From Kistimonas sp. bin40 (GTDB lineage Bacteria; Pseudomonadota; Gammaproteobacteria; Pseudomonadales; Endozoicomonadaceae): a DNA stretch of 64,000 nt. Below, piece by piece: positions 1 through 8,731 of this stretch. The stretch spans positions 1 to 64,000 of the forward strand of contig MPMQ01000004.1 in assembly GCA_002238585.1 (NCBI GenBank). Reading direction: 5' to 3'. Position numbers and translations under genes: made by a program. The notes beneath the pieces are model-generated. The model was not told the origin of the DNA, ran no database searches, and saw only the letters and a program-made list of their open reading frames with translations. Position 1 is the stretch's first letter. Each line of letters opens with the position of its first letter.

Positions 1-250
1 CGGGACTCTTTGGCGGGACTCTTTGGCGGGACTCTTTGGCGGGACTCTTTGGCGGGACTCTTCGGCGGGGCTCTTTTGGGGGGCCCTTTTGTGGGGATCT
101 TCTTTGGGGAACACCTTGTGGGGCTCTTTGTGTGGGAACTCTGTAGCGGGACTCTTTGGCGGGACTCTTTGGCGGGACTCTTTGGCGGAACTCTTCGGGG
201 GCATCTTCGTGTTGCCACACCCTTTGTGGCACTCGTTGTGACGCTCTTTG
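1..250. repeat. 13-bp minisatellite, degenerate
   Basis: Five near-identical copies of the 13-mer CGGGACTCTTTGG run head to tail from base 1 to 65, and four more occupy 147-198. Between and after them are degenerate versions with the same GGGxCTCTTxG core. The array probably continues off the left edge. Since 13 is not a multiple of three, open frames across it rotate through the repeat and are not convincing genes. Bases 251-509 show no recognisable gene. Confidence 0.9.
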
Positions 251-509
251 CGTTGAAACCCCAAAGCGAAAACCCAAAACTGGCGAATGGGCCCTCTGAC
301 TTCTGCCAATCGGGAGCCTTCGACACCGGACAACCGGAAGCGCTGGTCAGATGATTCGAGTGCCGCAACCTCGGCGCGCAGACAGTGTCCCAACCTGTTC
401 AGAAAAATGCGCAAAAACCTTTGCGACCTCTCCAGAAGAAGAGGCCCCGGCGATACGCCCAGTCAGCAAAACAAGGCCCGGCAGAAGGCGAGCCAGGACA
501 AAAAACAGG

Positions 510-1685
510 TCAGGATACGCAAGAATAGGCCTTCCTGACGCGCGCCAGGTGCTTCGGGTCGGGACTCAATGTTTTGCCAGGTTCATCCGATATTTTGGCT
601 ACCGGACGCCCGTTGCAGAATAAAAGCTTGACCACAGCGTTGAGCGGGGCTCCCCCGGCATCATTGGTCAACCATGTACCTATGCCAAAACTGGTGGCAA
701 TACGTCCTGCAAAGTGCCGATGAATCTGAACAGCCTTGCCAAAATCCAGGTTGTCACTGAACATCAGGGTCTTATCCTGCACAGCCACACCCAGCTCTTC
801 ATAGTGGCGCAAAGCCCGCTCACCCCAGGTCAGAGGGTCGCCAGAGTCATGGCGCATGCCCTTGTATCGTCCCGCCAACGAGACATCGAAATCACGGAGA
901 AACGCCGTCATGCCTATGGTGTCTGTCAGTGCTACACCCGGCTGATGCGGATACTCTTCCAGCCAGAGCTGCAGGGCCCTGCGCTGGCTGGAGCCCAGCT
1001 CCTGCGTCAACCCCTGGTGGGCCTGTATCCACTCATGCCCCATAGTCCCCCGGACCGGAAGTGCGAGAGTCCGGGCCAGCATCACATTGCTGGTCCCTTG
1101 CAGGACCTCGGGCAGCCTCGCGTGGAAAGTCTGCAAGAGCTCCTGCTGCCAAGCCCCACTCAAACGACGGCGAGTACCGAAATCAACAACAGAAAGCGGG
1201 GGTGTCTTCAGCCCCTCAGCCTCCAGCCAGTTCAGCTTGTCCGTCAAGCGCACGCGGGCCTGCGCCAGCGTTTTTTCCACTGGCCGCTGGCGGGCATAGA
1301 GCTCATTGACGATCGTCAGAATATAGATTTCAAAAAGAGTCACCTCCGCCCAGATGCCGCGCACATCAATGCACAGCTGCCCTCCGCTGACCCGCACCTG
1401 CACCCGGGACGGATCCAGTCGCAACCGCTCCAGCCAGTCAAGATAGTCCGGACGCAGGATACCAACCTCCCCCAGCCAGCGCCTCTCATCCGCTGTCAGA
1501 CGCAGATCACCCAGAGCCGTCACTTGTTCCCTGACAGCACCAGCCAGATGTGTCAGGTCAACAGGGGAACGACAGATAAAGCTGAACACCACCTCTACGT
1601 CGGGGTAGTGCTGATGTATAGCCTGCTGCATAGAGAACTTGTAGCTATCAGTATCCAGCAGGGATGCAACAACAGGATCAGACAT
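510..1685 (-). CDS. pncB: Nicotinate phosphoribosyltransferase
   Basis: A 391-residue protein with the PncB N-terminus (LLDTDSYKFSMQQAI) and full family length. It joins nicotinate to PRPP, with ATP hydrolysis, to give nicotinate mononucleotide in the Preiss-Handler arm of NAD salvage. Central features seen are VVDFGTRRRLS, GTMGHEWIQAHQ with the His that is phosphorylated in the family, and the phosphate-binding stretch RHDSGDP. It lies 64 bp downstream of pncA on the same strand, so the two probably form one operon: PncA makes the nicotinate that PncB uses. The divergent NrtR-type gene is the likely regulator. Identification is firm. Confidence 0.96.
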   Translation of the reverse strand: MSDPVVASLLDTDSYKFSMQQAIHQHYPDVEVVFSFICRSPVDLTHLAGAVREQVTALGDLRLTADERRWLGEVGILRPDYLDWLERLRLDPSRVQVRVSGGQLCIDVRGIWAEVTLFEIYILTIVNELYARQRPVEKTLAQARVRLTDKLNWLEAEGLKTPPLSVVDFGTRRRLSGAWQQELLQTFHARLPEVLQGTSNVMLARTLALPVRGTMGHEWIQAHQGLTQELGSSQRRALQLWLEEYPHQPGVALTDTIGMTAFLRDFDVSLAGRYKGMRHDSGDPLTWGERALRHYEELGVAVQDKTLMFSDNLDFGKAVQIHRHFAGRIATSFGIGTWLTNDAGGAPLNAVVKLLFCNGRPVAKISDEPGKTLSPDPKHLARVRKAYSCVS

Positions 1686-1707
1686 ACACCAGGCTCGTCA
1701 CCATTAT

Positions 1708-1732
1708 GGGTGGGTTGTAGGGGTGGGTTGTA
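1708..1732. repeat. Two-copy 12-bp direct repeat between pncA and pncB
   Basis: GGGTGGGTTGTA occurs at 1708-1719 and again at 1721-1732, one base apart, in the 64-bp gap between pncA and pncB. It may be a small local duplication. No function can be assigned. Confidence 0.7.
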
Positions 1733-1749
1733 CGAAAGGCAGACCAGAT

Positions 1750-2427
1750 TCAGGACGCAATAACCTGTGCCAGGTCTGTCACACACACCACGCCAGCTTG
1801 CGCCAGTTCACGCAGCGCATCGCGTCCGGCGTCCGGACAGAGAGCACGCGTGGCCGGCAAATTGATCACCACCTTGAAGCCAGCCTCATTCAGCTGCTCA
1901 GCCGTCACTTTCACGCAATACTCCAGGGCCAGACCGCCGAGAATCACCAGCTGTATCTGGTGCGCACGCAGAAACTCGATGACCCCCGTGCTGAGCTGAT
2001 TCTCCAGGTCGTGGAAGCAGGCCCCGTAAGGATGCATATCCGCCTCCACCCCCTTCCAGACGAAATAATCGTATTGAGAAGGCTCAGGCAAGCCCTCCAG
2101 AAAAGAAAAACCAAAGGTGCCGGGCACCGCATGACGCGGCCAATACCTGTCTGCATGCTTGCTCGCCAGAGGCGTCAGGGCAGGCGCTTCCGGCGTGGCT
2201 TCCCAGATAGCTCCGCGCGGATGCGCATCTTTTGACCCCAACCGCAAGCGGGCATACCGGGCCTGCGCATTCAGCGCGTCCACGATGGTGTGCCCATCCG
2301 GCACAGGCAGCTCTTCAGGACACAGCGGCGTAAAGCAGTGCTGCGGGTCCACATCAAAAGCCGCCACCCGCTCCCTCGTGCTCATCACCAGGGGTTTGGC
2401 AGGCTGAATGTCCAGTACGTCAAGCAT
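1750..2427 (-). CDS. pncA: Nicotinamidase, isochorismatase-fold
   Basis: A 225-residue isochorismatase-superfamily amidohydrolase that deamidates nicotinamide to nicotinate. The catalytic triad is visible: Asp in AAFDVDPQHCF, Lys in GSKDAHP and the nucleophilic Cys in GGLALEYCVK. The RHAVPGTFG segment supplies the usual metal-ligand and substrate-site residues. The first 15 residues before STRERVAAFDVD are less conserved, so the start could be ATG at 2385 (MSTRERV) instead. It is upstream of pncB on the same strand and divergent from the NrtR-type gene, which fits a two-step nicotinamide salvage operon. Confidence 0.93.
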   Translation of the reverse strand: MLDVLDIQPAKPLVMSTRERVAAFDVDPQHCFTPLCPEELPVPDGHTIVDALNAQARYARLRLGSKDAHPRGAIWEATPEAPALTPLASKHADRYWPRHAVPGTFGFSFLEGLPEPSQYDYFVWKGVEADMHPYGACFHDLENQLSTGVIEFLRAHQIQLVILGGLALEYCVKVTAEQLNEAGFKVVINLPATRALCPDAGRDALRELAQAGVVCVTDLAQVIAS

Positions 2428-2463
2428 GGGCTACTGATCCAGAATCCAGGGCCGTCGAATAGT

Positions 2464-2474
2464 GAATCTGATTC
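2464..2474. promoter_or_regulatory. Candidate operator palindrome in the pncA/nrtR gap
   Basis: GAATC-T-GATTC is a perfect 11-bp palindrome in the 106-bp divergent spacer between pncA and the NrtR-type regulator. NrtR proteins bind palindromes in such spacers, so this is a candidate site. The exact NrtR consensus for this lineage is not known to me, and a palindrome this short could be chance. Confidence 0.3.
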
Positions 2475-2533
2475 CAAAAGCTGTCAAGATAGCCGGACTG
2501 TTTTTTTGACCTGAATCCGGTGTTGCATGAGCC

Positions 2534-3250
2534 ATGAGCACAGAGTTGAATCAGACGCACACACCTTTGTCGACCACGCTTATTTCCGTAGACGTGGTTC
2601 CTCTGCGACTGGCGGGTGGACAGCTTCAGGTTCTGGCGGGCCCGGCCAGGGAAAGCGGCGCTGAAAATTATGCTGTCCTGCCCTCCGGCCGCATAGACCC
2701 GGCCCACGACCAGACCCTGGAAGAAGCCGCCCGCCGCCATCTCGCGGCACTGACGCAGACCGCGCCCCGTTGGCTGGAGCAAGTTGAAACCATAGGAAAC
2801 AACCACCGTGACAGTCGGGGCTGGTCGCTGACAGTCGTTTATATGGCTCTTCTTGAGCACGAGCAGGATGCACAAAACCCGCAGGCTCAATGGCGCACCC
2901 TGACGCCCGGACAGGGTGCCCACGACAGCGCCCCCTTTCTTGCCTATGACCACAATCAGCTGATGTGGCGCGCCGTTGAGCGCCTGCGCAGCAAGGCGCA
3001 ATACACGACCCTGCCGCTCCACCTGCTGCCCTCAACCTTCACCATAACCGAGATTCGCAACAGCCTGCGCAGCCTGCTGGGACAAGCACCCCCCTTGCGT
3101 TCGATCCGCAACCGTTTTCTGGAGAGCGGCGTGATAGAAAGCACAGGCCACAAGCGGCGCGGTCACAATCGCCCGGCCACCCTGTACCGGATTTCTTCTG
3201 AAAAAAAGACCCGCCTCTTCAACAGGATCTACGAATCTACTTGCAAATAG
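2534..3250 (+). CDS. nrtR: NrtR-type Nudix-related transcriptional regulator
   Basis: A 238-residue protein with an N-terminal Nudix-fold domain (about residues 15-150) and a C-terminal winged-helix domain (TITEIRNSLRSLLG to the end). The Nudix box is degenerate: GRIDPAHDQTLEEAARRHLAALT lacks the REUXEE pattern of active hydrolases. That is typical of NrtR regulators, which sense ADP-ribose or related NAD metabolites instead of hydrolysing them. Divergent placement beside pncA-pncB strongly supports a role as repressor of NAD salvage. The C-terminus is rich in Arg and Lys, consistent with DNA binding. It could be a related Nudix regulator with another target, but the neighbours make NrtR the best call. 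Confidence 0.85.
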   Translation: MSTELNQTHTPLSTTLISVDVVPLRLAGGQLQVLAGPARESGAENYAVLPSGRIDPAHDQTLEEAARRHLAALTQTAPRWLEQVETIGNNHRDSRGWSLTVVYMALLEHEQDAQNPQAQWRTLTPGQGAHDSAPFLAYDHNQLMWRAVERLRSKAQYTTLPLHLLPSTFTITEIRNSLRSLLGQAPPLRSIRNRFLESGVIESTGHKRRGHNRPATLYRISSEKKTRLFNRIYESTCK

Positions 3251-3842
3251 ACATCCGGCCCGGGCCCGGCGAACGGGAAAAGGAATCAGTGGGAAAGACT
3301 CAGGGAAAAAGGAATCAATGCGCACGCCCCTGCGGGCGCATCTTCTGGATCCGGCTGGCGGGAACAAAGTGGACATGCCGGACGCAAGCTTTCTGACAAC
3401 TCGCCTCCAGCGTCAGGCAAAACGCCCAGCCCCAGGGCTGTGGTTGGAGCAAGCCCTGGGGCAACTGTCGCCGCATGAACAGATACCACCGCGTGGCTCC
3501 ACGACTTTCATACCCGTTTCCGCGACGGGAAACCCGGCACGCCAGCCCTGTCCGCCCGAGGAACGCAGGTCAAAATGCTGCGTGCAACCACCCGGTGCCC
3601 TCACGCCTTGCGCAACAGCCACCTGAGTGTTCAGGCCAGGCGCGCGCCCATCCTCGCCCGATTGAGCCAGAGGCCCTGTCAGCTGTGCCTGACCGGAGGT
3701 CCGGGAAGAGGTCCGGGCAGAACAACGACCGAACACCGGAAAAGGACAATAACCACAACAGCCTCAACGGGCCGGGGCAGCCCAGCACGAACACAGCGGA
3801 CGGGCTCCGGTCAGAAGCCCTGCCGGGCAGCCCGGAACACCC
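3251..3842. other. 592-bp stretch with no supported gene
   Basis: This lies between the convergent ends of the NrtR-type gene and the cold-shock-domain gene. Several open frames of 70-125 codons overlap in both directions, but none has a ribosome-binding site or a recognisable domain. A short direct repeat AAAAGGAATCA occurs twice near 3278-3315. Nothing else was recognised. Confidence 0.5.
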
Positions 3843-4514
3843 TCAATAGTTTTCGTCACACGGAATAACATCCTCGGCCTGCAGCCCTTTCTCCCGTTTG
3901 GCGACGACAAACTCAACCCGCTGCCCCTCGCCGAGCGCGCGATGCCCTTCTCCGCGAATAGCCCGGTAATGCACAAAAACGTCCCCTCCCTGATCACGGG
4001 TAATAAACCCGAATCCCTTGGAAACGTTAAACCACTTGACTGCACCCTCTTCGCGCTCAGAATTCTCCGTCACGGCAGCCGCAGTACGGGCAGGGCGGCG
4101 GAAACTGGCCGGATTCAGGTGATGCAGGTTACACAGAACGTGCAGCACAGCCCCGACCAGAAGCAGGGCCACACCAACACTGCCGACCCAGGCCAGCCGG
4201 GGATCCAGTGCCATACGCCCCAGGGCGTTGGACGCCGATACCCATGCAGCCAACAACAAACACACAGATGCCAGGCGCTGCAGGGGCAGTCGGAAACCGG
4301 AAAGCATCCTCTGATAACAGCCTGTCATCAGGTTGGCAACGGCTCCCGCCAACGTCAGCAGCCATGCAGGGTTGTCCGTATAAAAAGTGGCAAAAGATGC
4401 AGCCGCATAGACCCCTGGATAGAGTGCTGACATCAGTGCCGGTGAAGCCAGAAACAAACCAACGAGCACCAGACCCGTCAGCAGCTGCTGGTATTTGATC
4501 ACTGTGGAATGCAT
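3843..4514 (-). CDS. Membrane protein with C-terminal cold-shock domain
   Basis: A 223-residue protein. The N-terminal ~135 residues hold about four hydrophobic segments (roughly 10-30, 40-65, 78-97, 106-130). The C-terminal ~65 residues are a cold-shock domain, [15 protein letters not shown] with RNP1 (KGFGFI) and RNP2 (VFVHY). The nucleic-acid-binding aromatics and basic residues are intact, so RNA or single-stranded DNA binding at the inner membrane is expected. Known CSD membrane proteins of the DUF1294 type carry the CSD at the N-terminus; here the order is reversed. Free-standing CspA-type proteins are about 70 residues. The biological role is unknown. Confidence 0.85.
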   Translation of the reverse strand: MHSTVIKYQQLLTGLVLVGLFLASPALMSALYPGVYAAASFATFYTDNPAWLLTLAGAVANLMTGCYQRMLSGFRLPLQRLASVCLLLAAWVSASNALGRMALDPRLAWVGSVGVALLLVGAVLHVLCNLHHLNPASFRRPARTAAAVTENSEREEGAVKWFNVSKGFGFITRDQGGDVFVHYRAIRGEGHRALGEGQRVEFVVAKREKGLQAEDVIPCDENY

Positions 4515-4906
4515 GTTACGTCCGTCAAAAATAAGTTAATGAACAGCGGGGGTAGACTGTACAAGGAAAACCGGAGTCCCGGTACAACTGACACGCAAAA
4601 ACGGGGCCTAACTGTAACCCGATTGCCACAGGGGGCTCAACCGCTCCAGAGGGGAAGAGTGCAGCAGGCAAGCGTCACCATGCCAGGCAAACATGGCCAC
4701 CAACCCCGGCCATGCCGGTGCAGCCAGCACCGCCCCGCACAGCTTCAGCGCAGCAAAACAACGGCTGGACACAGTTCCGGCCACCGCAGCGACCTCACCG
4801 GGGAGCGGCCGCTGTTCCCGTGCTTATGTCACGGCCACCTGAGCCTGCCGGTTGTCAGACTGCCTCACCAGAAGGTCAGCGCTACTGCCAGTTTGACGCC
4901 AGTCTC
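4515..4906. other. 392-bp intergenic stretch
   Basis: Between the start of the cold-shock-domain gene and the end of parE, both on the reverse strand. It presumably holds the promoter of the former, but no motif stands out. Open frames here are antisense extensions with no domain signature. Confidence 0.4.
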
Positions 4907-6796
4907 TTACGCAATATTGATCAGATCCCCTTTGCTTTCCAGCCAGGCCTTGCGGTCCGATGCTCGTTTTTTGGCCAGCATCATATCCAGCACCCCCCGG
5001 GTATTCTGGCCCTCATCCAGAGTCAGCTGCACGAGCCGCCGGGTGTCGGGATCCATGGTCGTCTCTCTTAGCTGTACAGGATTCATTTCTCCCAGCCCTT
5101 TGAAACGTTGCACATCGATTTTTTTCTTTCCCTCGGCGCGCAGTTGATCGAGGATCCCAATTTTTTCTTTTTCATCCAGCGCGTAAAAGACGCGCTTGTT
5201 GACGTCTATGCGATACAAGGGCGGCATGGCCACATGTATATGCCCGGCGCGCACGAGCGGAGTGAAGTGCTGCACAAACAAGGCACACAGCAAGGTGGCA
5301 ATGTGCAAACCATCGGAATCCGCATCGGCCAGAATACAGACCTTGCCATAGCGCAGTCCCTCAATCTGGTCTGAACCCGGGTCCACGCCAAGCGCAACAG
5401 AGATGTCGTGGATTTCTCCAGAGGCCAGCACCTCTCCCGACTCGACCTCCCAGGTGTTCAATATCTTGCCGCGCAAAGGCATGATGGCCTGGAAATCCCG
5501 GTTCCGGGCTTGTTTGGCAGAGCCTCCTGCCGAGTCGCCTTCCACCAGGAAAATTTCGGTCAGCGCCATATCCTGGCATGTGCAGTCGGCCAGCTTGCCT
5601 GGCAAGGGCGGTCCCTGCGTCACCTTCTTGCGCACAACCCGCTTGGCTTTGCGCATGCGCTGCTGGGCGCGCGCAATGCACAAATCTGCCAGCAGATCTG
5701 CCTGGTCCGTATGCTGGTTAAGCCACAGGCTGAAACTGTCCTTGACCGCTCCGGACACAAAAGCTGCCGCCTCTCTGGATGACAGTCGTTCTTTGGTTTG
5801 CCCGGAAAACTGTGGCTCTGCCATGCGGACAGACAGAACCCAGGAACAGCCTTCCCAAATATCGTCCGGAGTCAGCTTCATGCCCTTGGCCAGCAGATTG
5901 CGAAACTCACAGTACTCGCGCAAGGCTTCCAGCAGGCCGGTGCGCAGTCCGTTGACGTGACTGCCTCCCTGAGGGGTGGGTATGAGGTTGACATAGGATT
6001 CTGTCACGCCTCCTCCCCCTTCCGGCAGCCAGGCCAGCGCCCAGTCAACAGCTTCCCGCTCTCCGGCCAGACTGCCGGTAAAGGGCGAGGCTGGCAGCAG
6101 GATATGCTCCGACAAGGCTTCGGCCAGATAGGTTTCCACGCCCTGGTCGTACTGCCAGACCTCTGTCTGACCCGTGGCCAGATTCTCAAAAACCACTTTC
6201 AGCCCTGAACAGAGCACCGCCTTGGCCCGCAACAAGTGCTGAAGGCGAACCTGCGAAAAGCGATCAGAATCAAAATAGCTGCCATCGGGCCAGAAGCGCA
6301 CACAGGTACCAGTAGTGCGCTTGTTGCAGCTCCCTGTCACACGCAATGCCGACTGCGGCTCGCCATGGTGGCAGGTGAGCTGGTGCACCTGCCCTCCCCG
6401 GCGCACAGTGACATCCAGCCGGGAGGAGAGCGCATTCACAACAGAAATCCCGACGCCGTGCAGTCCACCGGAAAAACGGTAACTGTCACCGGAAAATTTT
6501 CCGCCGGCGTGCAACCGGGTCAGTATCAACTCTACCCCGGAAATGCCGTGTTCAGCATGGATGTCTACCGGCATGCCGCGCCCGTTGTCCGTCACTTCCA
6601 GTGAGTTGTCTGGATGCAAAGTCACTTTCAGTTCCGTGGCTTTGCCCGCCAGAGCTTCATCCACACTGTTGTCGATCACTTCCTGCGCCAGGTGATTGGG
6701 ACGATGGGTATCCGTATACATACCCGGCCTTTTACGTACCGGATCCAGTCCCGAGAGCACTTCAATCGCTTCAGCTGTATATTCTTTATTCATCAT
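4907..6796 (-). CDS. parE: DNA topoisomerase IV subunit B
   Basis: A 629-residue protein, the usual ParE length (E. coli is about 630). The GHKL ATPase domain carries DNSVDEALAG, DNGRGMP and GLHGVGISVVNALS. The TOPRIM domain carries EGDSAGGSAKQ and the metal-binding LADADSDG. With ParC it forms topoisomerase IV, which decatenates daughter chromosomes. ParE rather than GyrB is indicated by the short length and the lack of the ~170-residue GyrB insertion. parC is not next to it. The start MMNKEYTAEAIEVL matches the family. Confidence 0.96.
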   Translation of the reverse strand: MMNKEYTAEAIEVLSGLDPVRKRPGMYTDTHRPNHLAQEVIDNSVDEALAGKATELKVTLHPDNSLEVTDNGRGMPVDIHAEHGISGVELILTRLHAGGKFSGDSYRFSGGLHGVGISVVNALSSRLDVTVRRGGQVHQLTCHHGEPQSALRVTGSCNKRTTGTCVRFWPDGSYFDSDRFSQVRLQHLLRAKAVLCSGLKVVFENLATGQTEVWQYDQGVETYLAEALSEHILLPASPFTGSLAGEREAVDWALAWLPEGGGGVTESYVNLIPTPQGGSHVNGLRTGLLEALREYCEFRNLLAKGMKLTPDDIWEGCSWVLSVRMAEPQFSGQTKERLSSREAAAFVSGAVKDSFSLWLNQHTDQADLLADLCIARAQQRMRKAKRVVRKKVTQGPPLPGKLADCTCQDMALTEIFLVEGDSAGGSAKQARNRDFQAIMPLRGKILNTWEVESGEVLASGEIHDISVALGVDPGSDQIEGLRYGKVCILADADSDGLHIATLLCALFVQHFTPLVRAGHIHVAMPPLYRIDVNKRVFYALDEKEKIGILDQLRAEGKKKIDVQRFKGLGEMNPVQLRETTMDPDTRRLVQLTLDEGQNTRGVLDMMLAKKRASDRKAWLESKGDLINIA

Positions 6797-6977
6797 TTAT
6801 CCCCGGGCCGCAGAGCAGGCCAGCGTACTCCGGTGGGCGCGGTCTTGACCCACAGCCTCCAGAGAGCTGACCGTTTTCCAGTGTAGAGTCTTACGGGTGC
6901 ACATCAAAGCCTGAAGCCTGTCAGCCAGACCCGGGACAGCCGGCCCCAATATCAACACCCGCAGCCGCACCTGCCCG

Positions 6978-8567
6978 TCAGTTCGGCGTGCAAGGCGCAG
7001 GCGCCGGCGTCAGCAGATGCGCAGGTCGCATCCCTGCCACCAGCAGTGCCAGCACGTAGGCCACAAAGCCACCCACCACCAACAGCGCCAGATGCCCACT
7101 CCTTTGCCACAGACTCCAGTGCAGCCAGCTGTCTGCCGGCGGCATCAGAGCAACAAGAACAACGCTCATACAAGCATTGCCCAACAGAAGACGACACCCG
7201 TAAGCCACCCAGCCCGGACTGGGTGTGAACAGTTTGCGCAGCAATCCACGCACCAGCAAAACGGCATTGAGCAAGGCTGACAGCGCGGTGGCCAATGCCA
7301 GGCCAGCATGGTGCAGGGGACCAATCAACAGCAGATTCAGGAACATATTGGCCACCATGGCCACCAGCGCTATGCGCATGGGAGTGCGGGTGTCCTGACA
7401 AGCGTAGAAGCCGGGGGCCAGCACCTTGATCAGCATGAGAAAAGGCAGCCCCACCGCATAGGGACGCAGTGCACTGGCCGTCATATCCAGATCATGCACC
7501 CTCATGCTGCCATAGTGGAACAACGTGGCTATCAAGGGACCTGCCAGCAGATACAAGGCTACAGCTGCCGGCAATCCCAGCACCAGCACCTGCCGCAGGG
7601 CGCGATCAAGAGTGGCGGAAAACAGCTGCGGCCTGCCGCTGGCCTGTTCACGCGACAGCGACGGTAACACAACTGTTGCTATGGCCACACCAAAAACACC
7701 CAGAGGAAATTCCAGCAACCGGTTCGCGTAATACAGCCAGGAAATACTCCCGGTCTGCAGGAAAGACGCCAGCACCGTATCCAGAAGCAGGTTGATTTGC
7801 CCCACGGAGACACCCACCAGCGCCGGCACCATCAAGGCCAGAATGCGACGCACATGGGAATCCCGCCAGCTCCAGACCGGCCAGGACAGCATGCCGACAG
7901 CCTGCACGAAAGGCAGCTGGAAAAGCAGTTGGGCCACACCGGCAATCAACACGCCCCAGGCCAGCGCCATGACCGGATTCTCAAACCAGCCAGCCATCAC
8001 CAGTGTCGCCACAATCAGTGATACGTTGAGCAGAACAGGCGTCACGGCCGGCACCGCAAAGCGCCCATAACTGTTGAGAACGGCACTGGTCAGGGCAGTC
8101 AGGGAAATCAGGGGTAGATAGGGAAAGGTAATCTGGAGCATGGAAGCCACCAGCTTCATCTGTTCTGGCTGGCCGCGAAAGCCCGGCGCGAAAAGAGATG
8201 CCACAAGAGGCGAGGCCAGGATGGCAAGAACCGTCAAGGCCACCAGCATCACGCCCAGTGTCCCCACCACCCTCGCCACCAGAACGCGCGCAGCCGCGTG
8301 CGATTGCTGCTCCTTGCAGGCGACCAGCACAGGAACAAACGCCTGGGAGAAAGCACCTTCCGCAAACAGACGACGCAAAAAATTGGGAATCCTGAAGGCA
8401 ACGAAAAAAGCATCAATGCCAGACTGCGAGCCGAAGTGGAAAGCCATGACGACATCGCGTACCAGCCCCATGATTCGAGAAATAAAGGTCATGGCACTGA
8501 ACATCAGCGATGAGCGAAAGCCACTCGGGTGCGCACTGTCTGCTGGCGGACTGCTGCTTTTTTTCAT
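6978..8567 (-). CDS. murJ: Lipid II flippase MurJ
   Basis: A 529-residue polytopic membrane protein of the MOP superfamily with about 14 transmembrane helices. The hallmark N-terminal region DAFFVAFRIPNFLRRLFAEGAFSQAFVPVL is present (written in part here). It flips lipid II from the cytoplasmic to the periplasmic face of the inner membrane for peptidoglycan synthesis. In many gammaproteobacteria murJ sits beside rpsT or ribF-ileS; neither is here. It is divergent from the kinase gene across a 164-bp gap and followed by parE on the same strand. Confidence 0.95.
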   Translation of the reverse strand: MKKSSSPPADSAHPSGFRSSLMFSAMTFISRIMGLVRDVVMAFHFGSQSGIDAFFVAFRIPNFLRRLFAEGAFSQAFVPVLVACKEQQSHAAARVLVARVVGTLGVMLVALTVLAILASPLVASLFAPGFRGQPEQMKLVASMLQITFPYLPLISLTALTSAVLNSYGRFAVPAVTPVLLNVSLIVATLVMAGWFENPVMALAWGVLIAGVAQLLFQLPFVQAVGMLSWPVWSWRDSHVRRILALMVPALVGVSVGQINLLLDTVLASFLQTGSISWLYYANRLLEFPLGVFGVAIATVVLPSLSREQASGRPQLFSATLDRALRQVLVLGLPAAVALYLLAGPLIATLFHYGSMRVHDLDMTASALRPYAVGLPFLMLIKVLAPGFYACQDTRTPMRIALVAMVANMFLNLLLIGPLHHAGLALATALSALLNAVLLVRGLLRKLFTPSPGWVAYGCRLLLGNACMSVVLVALMPPADSWLHWSLWQRSGHLALLVVGGFVAYVLALLVAGMRPAHLLTPAPAPCTPN

Positions 8568-8731
8568 GGTGATGGAACCTCAGGAAAGTGCGGGAGTCTA
8601 CAACCGGGTCAAGGCAAGAGCCAGGCCACGCAGGCCAGACAGAGCACTTCCTCTTCCTCCGGACTCCGGAACGGAACCCCTGATGCTGACCTGCCAACTG
8701 TCGTCTCACTGAAACCTGGGGAAACTGCACC

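Noticed and set aside
10..354. 114-codon frame rich in Gly, Leu and Phe over the 13-bp repeat
   Set aside because: The repeat period is not a multiple of three and similar frames occur in another phase; no ribosome-binding site or domain.
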